Part shown: positions 45,641 through 55,254 of the stretch, piece by piece
How the letters are laid out: every line of letters begins with the position of its first letter
Position numbering within the stretch: the stretch's first letter is position 1
Assembly (NCBI RefSeq): GCF_900497805.2
Contig: NW_020947390.1
Span: 6,036,435-6,100,434, forward strand
Direction of reading: 5' to 3'
DNA length: 64,000 nt
From: Vombatus ursinus
Lineage: Eukaryota > Chordata > Mammalia > Diprotodontia > Vombatidae
Position numbers and translations under genes: made by a program
The notes under the pieces: model-generated
Databases searched by the model: none
The model's input: only the letters and a program-made list of their open reading frames with translations
Told to the model about the DNA's origin: nothing

Positions 45641-47950
45641 GTAAGTTAAGCATCTTTGGAACTGAAATACCATTTATTAAGTTACCACTTCAATTTACAG
45701 GATGACACTCACACTCTGTAAAATAGTTTGGTAGCTTCACCAATTCTGATGCCTCCATAAAGAGGCCACAAGTATTCTCTAGTTATGAATAGAAACCATT
45801 TACAAAGGAATTCCCCTTTAGCACTCTTCCTAAAATCTGTAAAACTTGTCGTCTAACATGAGCCACCATTTAGGACCCTTTAAAAAATGGATCTCTTCCT
45901 TTTGGAATTGCCCAAAATTCAGGATCATTAATTGCACACTATGTAAATTTATTTTGCTCCCTTTTCCTTGCCATCCTCCAACCCTCATCCCATCTATTTT
46001 GGTGGGTGGATGGGTCTGGCTTTTGTAAAGTCTCATGCTTTCTGGGCTGATCAAAATTTGAACTAATATCAACTATTTCAGTTGTTGTAAAAAAGGGTTA
46101 GTTTTAAATGCCAGGAAATCCAGGGCGAGTTTCAAAATTCTGAAAAAACAAAGTACTCCCAAATCTACATCCATCAAATATCCTAACAATTGAAACAAAA
46201 AAAAATGAGTGACTTTTCTTCCAAGAGGTCATGCTGGAACATGCAGATCAGTCTGTCAAGATTTTCTTATATCTGACTCTTGATTTTATGAACAATTTTT
46301 AGATACTTTGCCCCCCATGACTTCTTGTAATTGACACTTGGAGATACAGGATTATTACATAGTGACAGCTGAAAAAAATTCAAAATGAAATACTATTGTC
46401 ATTCAATAAATAGTCACAAGAAAACTTTTATTAAGGAGTCTGAAAAATGCAATATCTGACCCCGGGGGTAGAATTTGAGAATGAAATCTATGAAATCTAA
46501 AATCCCAAGATTTGGCAAGGTTGCACATGAACATCATCTTTGCCTCAACATTTCTTTCAAAGTTCTAACATGATTGTTGTTTTACTTTAAACAAGGATTG
46601 GACGTAATTAAAAGTGTAATATGGGAACTTCTTACATGAAAGTGCTATGTTGAAATAATCTCATTCCATGTAGAACACTTTTGGATAGGAGGCTGACTAC
46701 CTTTACAAAAACAAACAAACAAACAAACAAAAAAATCAAAACTTATCTTTGTTTTTGATGAACATAGCATACCCTAAAATCCAGAGTCTTGTCATCATCA
46801 AAAAGTTCAATAAAGGTTTCTTTCTGCAAAGCTCAAAAGTCTCTTAGTAAAGCTCAAGTTAAGTACACATCAGAAAGTTCCTACAAGTAGCAGTACATAC
46901 TAAAAACGGCACCAAATAGCTAATATTTGCCAAGTAATCTAGGTTTGGAAGTTCCTAAGTCACAAAAAGCCTAACAGCAAAGATATTAAGAAGACGTTGA
47001 GTCCAAAGAGAGACAATGTTGTCTTGGCAGAGTATAAGGTCAGGAGGAAAACGCAGGAAAAGATACAGATAAGTCAACAGAGGTAGGCATCAGATATTCC
47101 TGTTACCTGTCTAGAATGTATGCTTTGGATATGAACTAAGGAAACAATATCTAACAGGCGTTCTAAAAAGTGCATAAACTCAACTACCGCCTTTGGAGAG
47201 TCTTTGCCCTGGGATGAGGGAACACTCAAGGTGAAACTATCCCTGATTGGAACCTGACTTGGGTCAGCTGTTTCTAGAACTGACCTCTGCTCCTAGCAAA
47301 AGAGGTTGCAATCCCTCTGGGAAAGAATCTGAGGCTGAGCCTAATAGCGCCCATCAGGACTAGCAGCAACTGCTGGCACGCTAATCCCCGTCCCCGCAAT
47401 GCTGATCACATTTCAGAATCACCCTGAACTTGAACGAGAAATTCATTTGCAGGGAATGGGGTCTGCAGAGTTTTCTATTGACATAACTTCCTCACCACAA
47501 ACTTTGCCTCCTATTCTTAGGAATAGGGTGTTGTTGTTGTTTTTTTTTCATAGCTTTTAATTTTAGTTAAAACTGGGTTAGGGTGCCGACGATGACAAAG
47601 CACTACTTTAACACAAAGGACCCATCGCTTCATAGCAGCGATTTCTCCACTCGTCATAATCACTAGCACTCACCCCTAGACTTTCTAATCTAAAAAGTTA
47701 GGAGTGAGACAAAGAAGCATCGCAGTCCACAACTTTCAGCAATTGAAGGAAGCAAACCATCCTGGGAACTGGTACGGCAGAGTAACTGGCCACTTAGAGG
47801 AGTGAACCATTTGAATTTCCCTTTCGTACAACCTCACTCACCTTAGCCCCCCTCTACTGGGGGAAATTGCACTGAATGGGGGGAGGGAGCCCACCCCTAA
47901 CCCCTGCAAAGGCTTCGGCGCTTGAAGCAACTAGAAATAAAGTTTGAGCA
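45641..47950. other. Repeat-poor start of intron 1 (possible regulatory DNA)
   Basis: About 2.3 kb directly downstream of exon 1 in which I recognise no interspersed repeat, only a (CAAA)n run at about 46707-46731 and short A/T runs. CpG dinucleotides become commoner from about 47340 onward. The absence of repeats next to a promoter fits selection against insertion, but that is inference. Confidence 0.5.
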
Positions 47951-47961
47951 TTACTTACCAT
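47951..47961 (-). other. PDGFD: PDGFD exon 1 splice donor
   Basis: On the minus strand the sequence is GAGATG|GTAAGTAA: the exon ends at 47959 and the intron starts with GT at 47958-47957. GTAAGT is the consensus donor. The junction is in phase 1 (one base of codon 42 lies in exon 1), matching my recollection of human PDGFD, where codon 42 (Glu, starting with G) is split. Confidence 0.93.
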
Positions 47962-48082
47962 CTCGCCTGAGATTAGAAGAGCGCAAGGCTTTAATAGATC
48001 CGCTTTGGGGAATCGCCAAAGCGTCCCGATAGCTACAAAAGTTTGCGCACACTACAGTGTACAAGAGGATGAGACGGTACAT
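47959..48082 (-). CDS. PDGFD: PDGFD exon 1 coding part (platelet-derived growth factor D)
   Basis: PDGF-D is a secreted growth factor. The latent homodimer has an N-terminal CUB domain and a C-terminal PDGF/VEGF domain; after proteolytic removal of CUB it activates PDGF receptor beta. This exon gives only the N-terminus: 41 codons plus one base. It reads MYRLILLYTVVCANFCSY, a signal peptide, then RDALAIPQ and SIKALRSSNLRRD. About 29 of 41 residues equal the human protein as I remember it (MHRLIFVYTLICANFCSC, SIKALRNANLRRD). The start is fixed by that match, although its context is weak (C at -3, T at +4). The exon ends in a perfect donor. CUB and growth-factor exons lie beyond the left edge. 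The exon is intact and is too short to be noticed by length alone. PDGF-C is the only close alternative; its signal peptide is different. Confidence 0.94.
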
Positions 48083-48270
48083 CGGGATTCGCGTCCCTAG
48101 GCCCACGCTGCTCCAAGAAAAACCTGGGCTTCCCCACCAAGGGAGTCCTGCACCTCACGGCTGCCTGTCTTGCAGTCGCGCCACTGTAGATAATCCGCGG
48201 GCGCCGCAGGCTGTGCTAGTCTCCGAGTTCTCTCCAAACTTCCTGCATGCTGAAGTTTGTGAACCTTGTG
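48083..48270 (-). other. PDGFD: PDGFD 5' leader (5'UTR; upstream end uncertain)
   Basis: CpG-rich sequence directly before the start codon. Phrases such as 'TTTTTCTTGGAGC' (48125-48113), 'TAGCACAGC' and 'TTCAGCATGCAGGAAGTTTG' (48255-48236) resemble the human PDGFD leader as I remember it. The transcription start is not visible in the sequence; 48270 is only where the remembered similarity fades. Confidence 0.65.
48216..48248 (-). CDS. Ten-codon upstream ORF in the PDGFD leader
   Basis: ATG at 48248-48246 reads MQEVWRELGD and then TAG at 48218-48216. Its context has A at -3, stronger than that of the PDGFD ATG 134 bases downstream. It would reduce main-frame initiation if the transcript includes it. 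From memory, the human leader has a frame of the same length and nearly the same peptide (MQEVWGELGD). No function beyond regulation is implied. Confidence 0.55.
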   Translation of the reverse strand: MQEVWRELGD

Positions 48271-48309
48271 TGACTGGACAAACAGCAGGTTGATTTCCTC
48301 CCCACAACC

Positions 48310-48316
48310 CTTCCGG
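48310..48316 (-). promoter_or_regulatory. ETS-type motif CCGGAAG
   Basis: Minus-strand CCGGAAG lies about 230 bases upstream of the PDGFD start codon, in the orientation of the gene. Ets-1 has been reported, as I recall, to act on the human PDGFD promoter. Occupancy here is not shown. Confidence 0.45.
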
Positions 48317-48540
48317 TGGCCAGCAAGAGCAGCTGCAGAAGGAGAATCCAGATGTCCTGTGCGGGTCCTGGTCCAGACCCAGCATGCGCTCCTAACAGAA
48401 CCCGTGCAAACACTGCAGCAGTCAGCTTCTGCCTCTGAGCTGCGCATACAACATGCTCTAGGAAGCTAGAGGCTGGAGTGCAAAAGCTTCCTCCAGCCGA
48501 CTGAGAACTGTCCTGGCTACTGAGCATGCCCAGTGTCGAA

Positions 48541-48804
48541 TTGGGAATGAGCTCTTTCCCTCTTGGGGCTTGGACTGGGACTTTTAGTACAAGAAAGAGT
48601 TGGAGAAGGAGAGAGGCCTGGGAGGAGTAGGACTGGAGTCATCTGTCCCGATTGCATCCTACTTGTATCCTCTCCTGCCCAGCCCAACCCTCTCTAGGTT
48701 TATCATCTCAATATTGTCCAACTTGAATAACTTTTCTTTTCTTTGGAGGTAGGGGTGGACTTGTTATAGAAGAGAATGGGGATGACCCCAAGTTGACTAT
48801 GTTA
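48541..48804. other. PDGFD immediate upstream flank
   Basis: No repeat recognised and less CpG than the promoter. Probably part of the promoter-proximal region. Confidence 0.5.
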
Positions 48805-48900
48805 GTTCACTCATTCATTATTCATTCATTCGTTCATTTAAGAATCTACTACAAGGCATTAAGTACTAAGAAGCTACAAAGACCTGGAACAAAACAATAC
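48805..48900 (-). mobile_element. L2 3' terminus fragment
   Basis: A (CATT)n-type run ('attcattcattcgttcattt') followed by L2-tail text. Confidence 0.55.
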
Positions 48901-48904
48901 CTTC

Positions 48905-49140
48905 TTAAAAAGATAGTGTGATATCATAGAAAGAATAACGCTCTGAGACTCAGGAGAGTTTCCAGGCTTTATTGTGCCATTTGTTAATTATCAAGGGATC
49001 CTGACTCTATCCAGTTTTCTCAGAATCGGTTTCCTTGCCTAGATAATGGCAATAATATCCACCCAACTTACTTCACAGACTTGTTCTGAAGATCAAATAA
49101 AAGAACTCCCTAGAAAATGTTTAAAACCAGAAAAGCAGGA
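48905..49140 (+). mobile_element. MIR SINE (decayed)
   Basis: 'aagaataacgctctgagact', 'tcggtttccttgcctagata' and 'ttgttctgaagatcaaataa'. Confidence 0.65.
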
Positions 49141-49244
49141 GCCACAAGAGAACTATTACTACTGTGTTCAACAAGGTAATGGAAGAGAGGGATAAATTCG
49201 TCAAAGCTAAGTCCCAGAGCTATGGTCATTTGTTAAAATAGCTC

Positions 49245-49440
49245 TAGGACAGAGCTTCTTAACTTTAGTCTGTGAACTAAAAAACAAAACAAAACACATT
49301 TTAATGACTTTATTATAATATATTTGAATATTTTATTTTATGAATTTAAAAACATTACTCTGAGAAGATGTCCATAGGTTTCACCAGATTGCCAAAGGGG
49401 ACCATGACCAAAGAAAAGTTTAAGAACCCCTGTTCTAAGA
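49245..49440 (-). mobile_element. Ancient 'catggacccctttggca' repeat, inverted copy
   Basis: 'agagcttcttaactttagtc' at the left and 'gaaaagtttaagaacccctg' at the right, with 'agattgccaaaggggaccat' inside, make a third copy in the opposite orientation. Confidence 0.65.
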
Positions 49441-49959
49441 TATCTGATTTGGGAGCAACATCAGAGTTCCACATAGCTTCCAAATTAAAGCAGCTGGGCA
49501 GTTCCCAGGCTAGGAAGACCAAGTCAATGAAGCAATAAAGCCCACTCTAGCTCTGATAACCTGTTTAACTGATGTGTAAACCATGGCCCCATTTCAGAAA
49601 CTCTAAGATGCTAATAACTACGTCACTGATTTAATTTAAACACATTAATTCACAAAATGATGTTAAGAGCTCTCTACCGTGTCTTCCGAAGGCCTACATA
49701 AGAGTGTTCTCAACCTTTTTCATATCTTGGAATCCTGGGAGGTGGAGGTCTAGGAATAGAAGCCATTTGGGAAAATCCAAAAGTCCCTAGAAAAGGCCAG
49801 CAGAGTTGTTAAATCCATTACATTGACCACAATGAGGTAAATCTACTTTATACCCCAATATTAACTAGAATAAATACTTAAATTAGACTGTTAATTAATT
49901 GAATAAGATGAATGAGGCTCATCAACATGATGGGATGTGATGGAAAGCCTAATTAAAGG
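49441..49959. other. Unassigned sequence
   Basis: Nothing recognised. Confidence 0.5.
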
Positions 49960-50160
49960 ATAGAAAACCTGGGTTATTTTTCCTGTCTATGCTCTTACAC
50001 GCTTATGTGCTCTACAGTATATTCTCTTAGGCTTTAGTTTCTATGTACTTACTGTGCTTTAGTTTCTATTCACGTTACAATGTTGTGAGACCTGAATGAA
50101 ATAGTTTAAGTGAAAATACTTTGAAAAGTTAAGAATGTTATACAAATGCAAAATGCTATT
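49960..50160 (+). mobile_element. SINE remnant
   Basis: 'ggatagaaaacctgggttat', 'gtgctttagtttctattcac' and 'gttatacaaatgcaaaatgc' follow the MIR/THER order weakly. Confidence 0.5.
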
Positions 50161-50415
50161 ATCATTAGAGGGCATCTAGGTGGTACAATGTATAGAATGC
50201 CAGGCCTGAAGTCAGGAAGAATCATCTTCCTGAGTTCAAATCTGGCCTCAGACTCTTCCTAGCTGTGTGACCCTGGACAAGTAGCTTAACCTTTCCTCAG
50301 TTCCTCATCTAGAAAATGAGCTGGAGAAGAAAATGGCAAATGATTCCAATATCTTTGCCAAGAATACCCCAAATGGGGTCACAAGGAGTCAGACATGACT
50401 GAAAAACAACTTAAC
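50160..50415 (+). mobile_element. Marsupial tRNA-type SINE (WSINE/SINE1 group), near full length
   Basis: 'gagggcatctaggtggtaca', 'atgccaggcctgaagtcagg', 'gagttcaaatctggcctcag', 'gtgtgaccctggacaagtag', 'aatgagctggagaagaaaat', 'ccccaaatggggtcacaagg' and 'gagtcagacatgactgaaaa'. The long marsupial tail is complete. Confidence 0.9.
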
Positions 50416-50449
50416 ATCAATTATCATCAAACTCTGAGTGCTTTGCTAA

Positions 50450-50820
50450 CAACAGGCTCTCATTACCTCTTCACAGGTTATGATAATAACTATCTGAGTA
50501 GTCTCTCTGCTAGCACTCTTTTCTCTTTCCAATCTATCTTGCAGAAACTGCTGTAAGGGAAGTTTTCTAATTTTACTCCAAAATATTACATAAACTCCTT
50601 GTCCAGGGAAACTGAGCTCTGTACCTCAAACATTCCTAGCTGATTTCTTCCTCTATACTTTTACACTTTGTAGAGAATGTAACCCCCCCATTTGTATTTA
50701 TATATTGAAGATCTATCTATCTTTCAATGTCCAAGACAAGTCCTTGCTTCTCTGTGAAGACTACCTTTATCTCCTACAGCCTATGTTAATCTCCTTCCCA
50801 AGCTCCTGTGTTCTTCAGGA
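50450..50820 (+). mobile_element. L2 3' half
   Basis: 'gagtagtctctctgctagca', 'ctttccaatctatcttgcag', 'ctctgtgaagactaccttta' and the preceding text follow sense L2. Confidence 0.65.
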
Positions 50821-50924
50821 ATTAGAACTGAAGGGAACTTTGAAGATCACCTAATTGAACTCCTTCTAAAATGTTTATGAACTAAGGAAACTGAAGCTCA
50901 GAGTTTGAAGACTTACCCAATTCA
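50821..50924 (-). mobile_element. THER/MIR SINE fragment
   Basis: 'agaactgaagggaactttga', 'gatcacctaattgaactcct' and 'ggaaactgaagctcagagt'. Confidence 0.65.
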
Positions 50925-51260
50925 ATTTAATTCAAACATTTATTGTATCTACTCTGAGCAAGGCACTATGCTAGACCCTATGGATGCAAAGACATTAAAA
51001 ATTAAATCGTTTCTGCCATCACAGAGCTGGGGAGATATAACATTTACACAGATAAGCAAATTCAAACTAACTTGAGTAGGAAGGGAGCACCAACTAAAGC
51101 AATCAGAAGGTAAACTAATTAAAGCTATCACAGGTGATATATGAATTCAGTCTAGAAGAAAGCTAAGGATTTGAAGACACAAACAAAGAGTAGATGTGTT
51201 CTAGATATAGGAGACATGGGAAAGTGTGCTGATATTTTCAATTGTCATCTCAAGTATAAA
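50925..51260 (-). mobile_element. L2 3' end
   Basis: 'attcaaacatttattgtatc', 'gcaaggcactatgctagacc' and 'ctgccatcacagagctgggg' give the antisense L2 tail, followed by its upstream part. Confidence 0.7.
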
Positions 51261-51563
51261 AGGCATGAAAGAAAAGCAAAGACTATCCCTATCTCTCTAT
51301 CTTAGTGTGCAATCATATTTAGAGTGCTCTTTTCTGTGTGAATCCAAAATCATCCATTAAATTGCAAAAGTGACAGCATAATATAGAGCATGATAACATT
51401 GCATCAGACAATCTAAGGTCTGCAAAAGACCTTAATTTCAAAAGCCAAAGTCATCCACTTTTGTCTTGACTCTGGAGGAGAGAAAGAGGCTGAAGACTTT
51501 GCCCACTCTGCTCACTTAAAGCCAATTCACTCGCAAGCCAAAACATCACCCTCATGAAGGATG

Positions 51564-51565
<2 letters not shown>

Positions 51566-51601
<36 letters not shown>
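51566..51601 (+). repeat. (CAA)n microsatellite, about 12 units
   Basis: Regular CAA triplets. The poly-Cys frame on the other strand is an artefact. The bases on either side (51261-51565 and 51602-51839) hold nothing I can name. Confidence 0.95.
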
Positions 51602-51603
<2 letters not shown>

Positions 51604-51839
51604 TACTGTAAGAATAGTGCTCCATATTTTACCTGTAGACTTCAAAGCTCCTCATAGAAAGAACATAATTGCTGCCCTTGTTCTTAATTAACAATAACAA
51701 AAAACATTTAGGAACCCAGGACCAATCTGATATTAGCTATTTCCTTCTCTCCCTCACATAACTATCACCTAGGTGCAGGCTTTCTTAACCTCTGACCTGG
51801 ACTTCTGTAATAGCTCTTACATCAACTATTTGAACTAAG

Positions 51840-52000
51840 TCTGGGAAAGTAGGCTGAAGCCACACTAGGAATTGCTTTAAATACTAAGCTGAGGAGTTTG
51901 TGTATTGTCCCAGAGGAAATAAGAAAACATTGAAGGTTTTTAAGCACGGGTGTGAAATGGTCAGACCTATGCTATACAAGATTATTTTTGTGGCTGTTTA
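51840..52000 (-). mobile_element. L2 fragment (3' half)
   Basis: 'aagctgaggagtttgtgtat', 'cattgaaggtttttaagcac' and 'tgaaatggtcagacctatgc', the same segment as in 5690-5830 and 9040-9150. Confidence 0.72.
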
Positions 52001-52189
52001 ACATTCTAAGTTCTTTTCCAACACTTAGTCCTATGTGTTATTCCAACTTGCTAAGCAACAGAACACCAGAGTTTGCTACTGCCCACCTCTCCCCTCTGGG
52101 AGTGTTGCCCTTTGGGTATTTAGAGATTCAATTCCCTTACTCCATCAGAGTTAACCATTCAGCTTTGGGACTTAGCTGGAACAGAGTTA

Positions 52190-52560
52190 TCAGGACTAAT
52201 AATATGATCATAGATTTAGAACTTGTTGGGACTTTCAAGGTTATCAAGTCCAAAACTCTTCTTCTTTTTTTATTCACATGAGAAAACTGAGACATAGAAC
52301 TATTGAATAGTTAGCCCATGGCCATATATGACTAGTAAGTGTCTGTGATAGATTTTATTTTATTTTATTTTTATTATTTGGAGAAGCAGTTGGGGTTATG
52401 TGACTTGCCCAGTGTCACACAGCTAATAAGTGTCAAGTGTCTGAGGCTGGATTTGAACTCAGGTCCTCCTGACTCCAGGTCAAGTGCTCTATCCACTGCA
52501 CCACCAAGCTGCCCTTGACATAGAATTTGAACTGTCTTCTTCGTCCCTGTACCCTACACT
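52190..52560 (-). mobile_element. THER/MIR SINE interrupted by a younger SINE
   Basis: Left part 52190-52345 ('atagatttagaacttgttgg', 'gagaaaactgagacatagaa', 'atgactagtaagtgtctgtg') and right part 52517-52560 ('acatagaatttgaactgtct') read on from one another when 52346-52516 is removed. Confidence 0.75.
52346..52516 (-). mobile_element. Marsupial SINE (WSINE group) inserted in older SINE
   Basis: T-rich tail, then 'ggggttatgtgacttgccca', 'gtgtcacacagctaataagt', 'gtgtctgaggctggatttga', 'actcaggtcctcctgactcc' and 'ctatccactgcaccaccaag'. Much closer to its family pattern than the SINE around it. A target duplication of the 'atagaattt' kind is suggested but imperfect. Confidence 0.85.
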
Positions 52561-52579
52561 ATTCTGCCTTGATGATCAA

Positions 52580-52900
52580 AAAGGGAATGAGTCAATCTTT
52601 ACTTCATTCTCCCATATTTAATTGTCTCTAACCACTCAGATCTTTCTTTATATCATCCAGCAATCCACAAGGACACTAGGGCCTTAGCCAGTGTGAGCAT
52701 CTTGCCATCTGTCCTGATACCACTTCCCCATTACTCAAGGAACAATAACTAAATAATACTACCATTGCTGCTGGAAAGAGTATGATTGTCTATTACCTCA
52801 TGGCTTCAGTCACAACCAATAGCACTGCCTACACCAAAGTTTCCTTATCTACTTCTTAACATATGTTATATCCCCCTTAGTCTAAAGTCTTTGAGGGTAG
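52580..52900 (+). mobile_element. L2 3' end (decayed)
   Basis: CT-rich sense L2-like text ending in 'tagtctaaagtctttgaggg' and 'tagggactctcttttatga', the usual tail phrase. Confidence 0.55.
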
Positions 52901-53020
52901 GGACTCTCTTTTATGATCACTTCACTCAGAAGGAAAGAGTAGGAGTAGGAGACAGAGTGTGAGGCTCAGTTGAGGAAGACACATGCACGAGAGATAGTGA
53001 GTAGAGGCCAGAAGCAGTTT
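52891..53020 (+). repeat. Local duplication, copy A
   Basis: About 130 bases nearly identical to 55323-55454 (starting 'ttgagggtagggactctctt', ending 'gccagaagcagttt'). Only a few substitutions and a 2-base length difference separate the copies. Copy A begins inside the L2 tail in its natural context, so A is likely the source. Confidence 0.93.
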
Positions 53021-53164
53021 CATTGAGCACATCCTCTGGCAGCAAAGAAGAGAGAGTCAGCTGTGAATTCAGTAGAGAACTAATCCTCAGCATTCTAGGG
53101 TTGGACTGCAGAGAAGGCTGTCAAAGGAGAGAAAAGACTTTGAGGCACCAGAGTATTGGAGTTG

Positions 53165-53370
53165 TGAATGGATGAATGAATGAATAAATGAAAGCAAGTA
53201 CTTATGAAGTACTCAATATGTGCTAAACATCATATTTACAAAATACAAGCAAGCAAGACAATTCTAGCCCTCAAGGCACTTGTATCCTGATAAAGGAAGA
53301 CAACATATAAACAGAAGCTAAAGTTGGAAAGTGGGGAAAATTAGGGAGACTAGGTACGTAGTAAAAAGAG
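53165..53370 (-). mobile_element. L2 3' terminus
   Basis: (AATG)n-type run, then 'actcaatatgtgctaaacat' and 'agccctcaaggcacttgtat'. Confidence 0.65.
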
Positions 53371-55254
53371 TTTCAAAATGGCTGAATAAGTGGACATAGT
53401 GGTCTAATACCGGGCAGATTATGGGAAAAGTTTACCTATTAGAGCCCAGTGTCTCAGGAACAGTTGTGCTCTCCCTTCTCTGAATGTATACCTTATATAT
53501 ATGCTTAAATGCCATTGTGCTTTAAGACTGAGGCCACTCTTTTCCTAGACAGTCTGCATATTTGTGGAAAAGAATGCCACAGTTTTGCTGGAGGATAGGT
53601 GGGAATGTTTTGTAGATGTCACTTTTTTTTTTAATTAAATCATGGTAGTACATGCCTTGGCTATGAGTTAATTGTATCTACTCTCTGACAATTAATTAAG
53701 AGCAAACACATCAGTGGGGACTCTTGAGCTGTAGTTTTAGGAGGCTAGATCTGCAGGATATGCTGGAACCTATAGGAGTAATCATCATCCTTGGAGAAAG
53801 TACAAGAAGGGAATAACTGAAAGGGAGTGCTACATAAATTACTTGAAAATAATGAATGCCATTTATAAGTTTTAAATCCCATATTTCACACTGTACTTTA
53901 TATCCAGTAAGCACTTAAAAATGTTGACTGAATTTTCCCAAAGAGTTCATTTCAGCCACATTTTCAAGAAAATCTCTTTTCTTAACTTACATCTATAGCA
54001 TCAACAACAATGCTACTTGAATGAATGAGGAAAATAGATTAGCAAAATGAAGATAAGATACATTTTCTTGGCTGCAATCATTCTCAAACTAATTTACTAG
54101 TGTTGAATTTAACACTGCTTAGTTCAGTTTTGTTTGAAATATCTGTTGGCCAGAGAGAAGCACTTGAGCAATTATTTGAAGTGGTGTCAAATGTTATAAA
54201 TGTTTATTCCTGTTCAGACTAATCTATACAGGCTAATTTGCATTTGGCTCTTGATTTGTTCAGTGACATATGGTTATGATTTTTAAAGAAGATACTTCTA
54301 TTCTTTAGGTAAAAAGTATGGGGTCAGAATATAATAAATACATCTATGTATTATGGCATTTATCCCAAATGAATGCTTTAACTACAGTGACTTGATAAAA
54401 GGGTAGGTTATGAGAGGACACTATTTTTTATCTTTGAGTGTACTTTTCCCCCTCACACTGAAGACATTAAAATGATATTTTCCATTACATTTTAAAATAT
54501 GCTTTTGTTCTTTCCCTGTTCATAAAAATCACATAAAGAGGAATGAAATGTTAAATACTCTTTTGAAATTCTTTCTTTTGTTTCAGTTACCTAAGGAACA
54601 AAACTCCAATGTCTTACTGGTTCCTTCTTCACCATTGCATTTAATTCCAAGTTTTGATTAAAGGAAAAATAAAATTCTTGAGAGAGGCATCCTTCCAGCC
54701 AGTGGAATGAAAGGGTCATTAGGAACCAAGTTTTTCCAGTACCATATAAAAAAAAAAACTCACCAAAGAGAAGGAAAAAAATCTACAAATACACAACTAA
54801 GTTTTTTTTAAAGAAAATGAAAAAACCTTGAAAATTGTTGATGTAATTAAAACATACTATAACACAACTGAAATTAAAAGCACCAGACACAATACAAATA
54901 GAAAAAAAATAAGCTATTGCAAAACATATCCTGAATTTTCCCTTAAATAGTGAAAATAAAGGGCAAAATACAAATAGAAAGAAATAACAATATCTCTGGA
55001 AGGAAAAGCCCAAGATTAAACAAGTCTAGGCACATGACAGTTACACTCTTTATAATGATAAGGAAAATTAATTTAAACTACATGAAGAAATATAGAAAAC
55101 ACACAAAAAACCCCAATAATCTGATCACTGCCAATTTACCAGGGACAAAGAATTATTATGGAAAGACAAATGCAACATTAAGTTCAGTATGTTGTTTAAA
55201 GGTAGGAAATGGACATCTGCTGATCATTTAGACTTCTAAAAAAGTATAGAGAAA
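53371..55254. other. 1.9 kb without recognisable repeat or gene
   Basis: AT-rich, no named repeat. Frames at 53711-53914 and 54783-55231 lack motifs. It lies 5-7 kb upstream of the PDGFD start codon. Confidence 0.5.

Larger units (their letters stand above)
1..47958 (-). other. PDGFD: PDGFD intron 1, 5' part (continues beyond window)
   Basis: Everything left of the splice donor at 47958 is intron 1, read leftwards on the minus strand. No further PDGFD exon is visible: the next exon, which in human PDGFD encodes the start of the CUB domain, must lie beyond base 1. The intron is over 47.9 kb here, which fits the very large first intron of mammalian PDGFD. It is filled with L1, L2, CR1/L3 and SINE copies on both strands. 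In human, as I recall, the intronless gene DDI1 lies in this intron; nothing like it is seen in this part. Confidence 0.9.
48001..48540 (-). promoter_or_regulatory. PDGFD: PDGFD promoter and CpG-rich region
   Basis: CpG is frequent from about 48001 to 48240 (roughly 18 in 240 bases) and scattered up to 48540, against a CpG-depleted background. I see no TATA box at a sensible distance. Candidate sites are an ETS core (48310-48316), an NRF1-like GCATGCGC (48382-48389) and a related GAGCATGCCCAG (48522-48533). This is a typical TATA-less, CpG-island promoter arrangement; the individual sites are predictions. Confidence 0.75.

Noticed and set aside
43725-46731. Tandem GTTT and CAAA runs as CRISPR-like arrays
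   Set aside because: They are 4-base microsatellites without spacers.
1-47958. DDI1 retrogene inside PDGFD intron 1, as in human
   Set aside because: No frame resembling a ubiquitin-like plus retropepsin-like DDI protein is present in this part of the intron.
48097-48527. Overlapping minus-strand frames of 76-116 codons as genes
   Set aside because: They lie in the CpG-rich PDGFD leader and promoter, lack domains, and are explained by composition. One is kept only as a possible uORF.
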